Below, one piece after another: positions 35,075 through 36,377 of a stretch of 36,377 nt of DNA (the first letter of the stretch is position 1; every line of letters starts with the position of its first letter). Source of the DNA: a virus. The stretch spans positions 1 to 36,377 of the IMG/VR virus record IMGVR_UViG_3300031857_000616, one strand, 5' to 3'. The position numbers were made by a program, and so were the translations under genes. The notes beneath the pieces are model-generated. The model saw nothing but the letters and a program-made list of their open reading frames with translations. It did not search any database and was not told the DNA's origin.

Positions 35075-36377
35075 ATGCATATTTTTAAAGATGAACAAGA
35101 AGCAGGACTATCAGAAGCCTTATCTGCAAAATCCTCTATTGTATATGCTTCGCTGGCCGAAAAAGTAGAGCCTGCCGAAATCGCACATAAAAAACTTAAA
35201 TCTGACAAGGCTTTAGCTGGAATAGAAGATACAGACCTATACTATACACAGTCCATTTTGGTAACAACATCATGGAATAAAAATGACGATATTTTTGATG
35301 CTAAAGAGGTTTGGCTGGCTAGAGAAACCCCAACCCACAAACCCACCAATCTTGAACATAACGAAAGCATTATAGTAGGCCATATAACTTCTAATTGGCC
35401 AATAGACGATGAAGGAAACCCAATTGAAACTAACACTGCAACACAAGATTTACCAGAAAAATTTCATATTTTAACAGGCTCGGTTATCTATAAGGGATTT
35501 ACGGATCCTGAACTCCACGAAAGAGCCACACAACTTATCGAAGAAATTGAAGCTGGCGAAAAATATGTTAGTATGGAATGTTTTTTTAAGGGATTTGATT
35601 ATGGACTCTTAAATAAAAGCACTGGTAAGTATCATATTTTAGCAAGAAATGAAGATACAGCATTTTTAACAAAACACTTAAGAGCTTATGGTGGAATAGG
35701 AGAACATGAAAATTATAAGGTTGGTAGAGTATTAAGAGAAATAACATTTTCTGGCAAGGGGTTTGTTAATAGGCCAGCCAATCCAGAAAGCATTATATTT
35801 ACTAAAGACAATCTTAAATTATCAAAAGAGATAGCATCCACAAAAAAAATAAACGAAAAAAATGACGATTCTTCGCAAGAAGGTGTATTTTCAAATCAAG
35901 CCAATTTAAAGGAGACAATTATGAGTGTTGAATCTGAAATAACTCAAGCAGAAGAAGTAACCACTGTCACCGAAACAGAGGTTGTTGATACTGTTGAGTC
36001 TACAGAAGTTGTGGCCACAGACACTGTCATTGACACAGAGACAGTTGAAAAAGAAGAAGCTGCCAAGAAAATGGTAGAAGAAATGACCAAAAAAGAAGAA
36101 GAAATGAAAAAGATGAAGGCCGCACTAGAAGCCGCTCAAGCAGAATTAGAAGTCGCCAATGAAGCTTTAGCAGCCTATAAAAATAAAGAAGCAGAAATGC
36201 TCAAGAAAGAAAAGAAGGCCAAAAGAATGGCTGCTCTTATGAACAGTGGCGTTAGCGAAGAACTAGCTAGTGCAACAGTTGATAAGTTCGAATCTTTAGA
36301 AGATGAAGCTTTTGACAGTATCGCATCTTTAGTAGCGGCTAGTAAAACAGCAACTACAACAGAAGAAACAACTAAGG
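35075..36377 (+). CDS. Prohead core protease with in-frame scaffold region (3' end outside window)
   Basis: At least 434 aa, open to the right edge. GAGGT ribosome site. N-terminal 250 residues are a prohead protease: NLEHNESIIVGHITS (His95 candidate), YVSMECFF (Ser166 candidate), then FLTKHLRAYGGIGEHENYKV and FSGKGFVNRPANPESI. This resembles T4 gp21-type and cyanophage core proteases. From about 285 the protein is Glu/Lys/Ala-rich coiled coil typical of scaffold. A second start at 35921 is in frame; see next entry. Confidence 0.85.
   Translation, partial: MHIFKDEQEAGLSEALSAKSSIVYASLAEKVEPAEIAHKKLKSDKALAGIEDTDLYYTQSILVTTSWNKNDDIFDAKEVWLARETPTHKPTNLEHNESIIVGHITSNWPIDDEGNPIETNTATQDLPEKFHILTGSVIYKGFTDPELHERATQLIEEIEAGEKYVSMECFFKGFDYGLLNKSTGKYHILARNEDTAFLTKHLRAYGGIGEHENYKVGRVLREITFSGKGFVNRPANPESIIFTKDNLKLSKEIASTKKINEKNDDSSQEGVFSNQANLKETIMSVESEITQAEEVTTVTETEVVDTVESTEVVATDTVIDTETVEKEEAAKKMVEEMTKKEEEMKKMKAALEAAQAELEVANEALAAYKNKEAEMLKKEKKAKRMAALMNSGVSEELASATVDKFESLEDEAFDSIASLVAASKTATTTEETTK
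35921..36377 (+). CDS. Nested scaffold protein (internal in-frame start)
   Basis: AAAGGAGACAATT precedes an ATG at residue 283 of the protease ORF and in the same frame, so a separate scaffold starting MSVESEITQAEEV is expected. It is acidic then coiled coil (residues about 45-105). The arrangement mirrors lambda C/Nu3. Runs off the window. Confidence 0.7.
   Translation, partial: MSVESEITQAEEVTTVTETEVVDTVESTEVVATDTVIDTETVEKEEAAKKMVEEMTKKEEEMKKMKAALEAAQAELEVANEALAAYKNKEAEMLKKEKKAKRMAALMNSGVSEELASATVDKFESLEDEAFDSIASLVAASKTATTTEETTK

Overview
This window is best read as part of the genome of a tailed double-stranded DNA phage. The right-hand 8 kb holds a rightward packaging and head module: a sigma-like factor, a probable small terminase, an HNH nuclease, an ERCC4-type nuclease, the large terminase, the portal, and a prohead protease with a nested scaffold start. 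The rest is a leftward accessory and early region with many tiny genes, tRNA genes, free-standing HNH endonucleases and dense sigma70-like promoters. The DNA is AT-rich. A subtilase at 26.3-27.6 kb has an N-terminal motif (LEQLENKKVLS-like, without a signal peptide) resembling the LExRxLLS-type N-termini of planctomycete surface proteins, so a Planctomycetota host is possible. That host assignment is inference.

Layout. 1-608: HNH endonuclease cut by the window edge. 628-3224: leftward operons of small phage proteins, including an ASCH-domain protein and a gene probably broken by a one-base indel. 3288-8168: one long leftward operon of about 24 tightly overlapping small genes with a single clear promoter at its head and a rho-independent terminator at its tail. 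It includes a HAD hydrolase, three tandem paralogues of a GxPxGNE family and several single-membrane-span peptides. 8281-10815: further small leftward genes. 10847-26220: a cassette region. Most genes have their own promoter, often with a CGAT-type motif in the spacer, and are commonly followed by a GC-rich double-hairpin repeat present about eleven times. This region carries nine tRNA genes (Lys, Glu, Ile, Ser, Trp, Asn, Gln, Thr, Arg), two tRNA-like genes with extra sequence, a DUF932-type protein, a phosphoribosyltransferase, a kinase-like protein, a Gp88-like protein, and a protein with an L7/L12 C-terminal-like segment.

The most striking item is a gene-free block at 19388-19989 with its own promoter. 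It contains many nested perfect stems and a predicted pseudoknot, which looks like a large ornate non-coding RNA of the kind (GOLLD, ROOL) found in phages beside tRNA genes. I could not assign it to a family.

26327-27878: subtilase and a small HTH protein. 27893-36377: the rightward head module, starting at a promoter overlaid by a perfect 9-bp inverted repeat. The likely programme is early and accessory functions leftward from many small promoters, and packaging and head genes rightward, perhaps controlled by the HTH protein and the sigma-like factor. Functions are assigned from motifs read by eye; no database search was possible.
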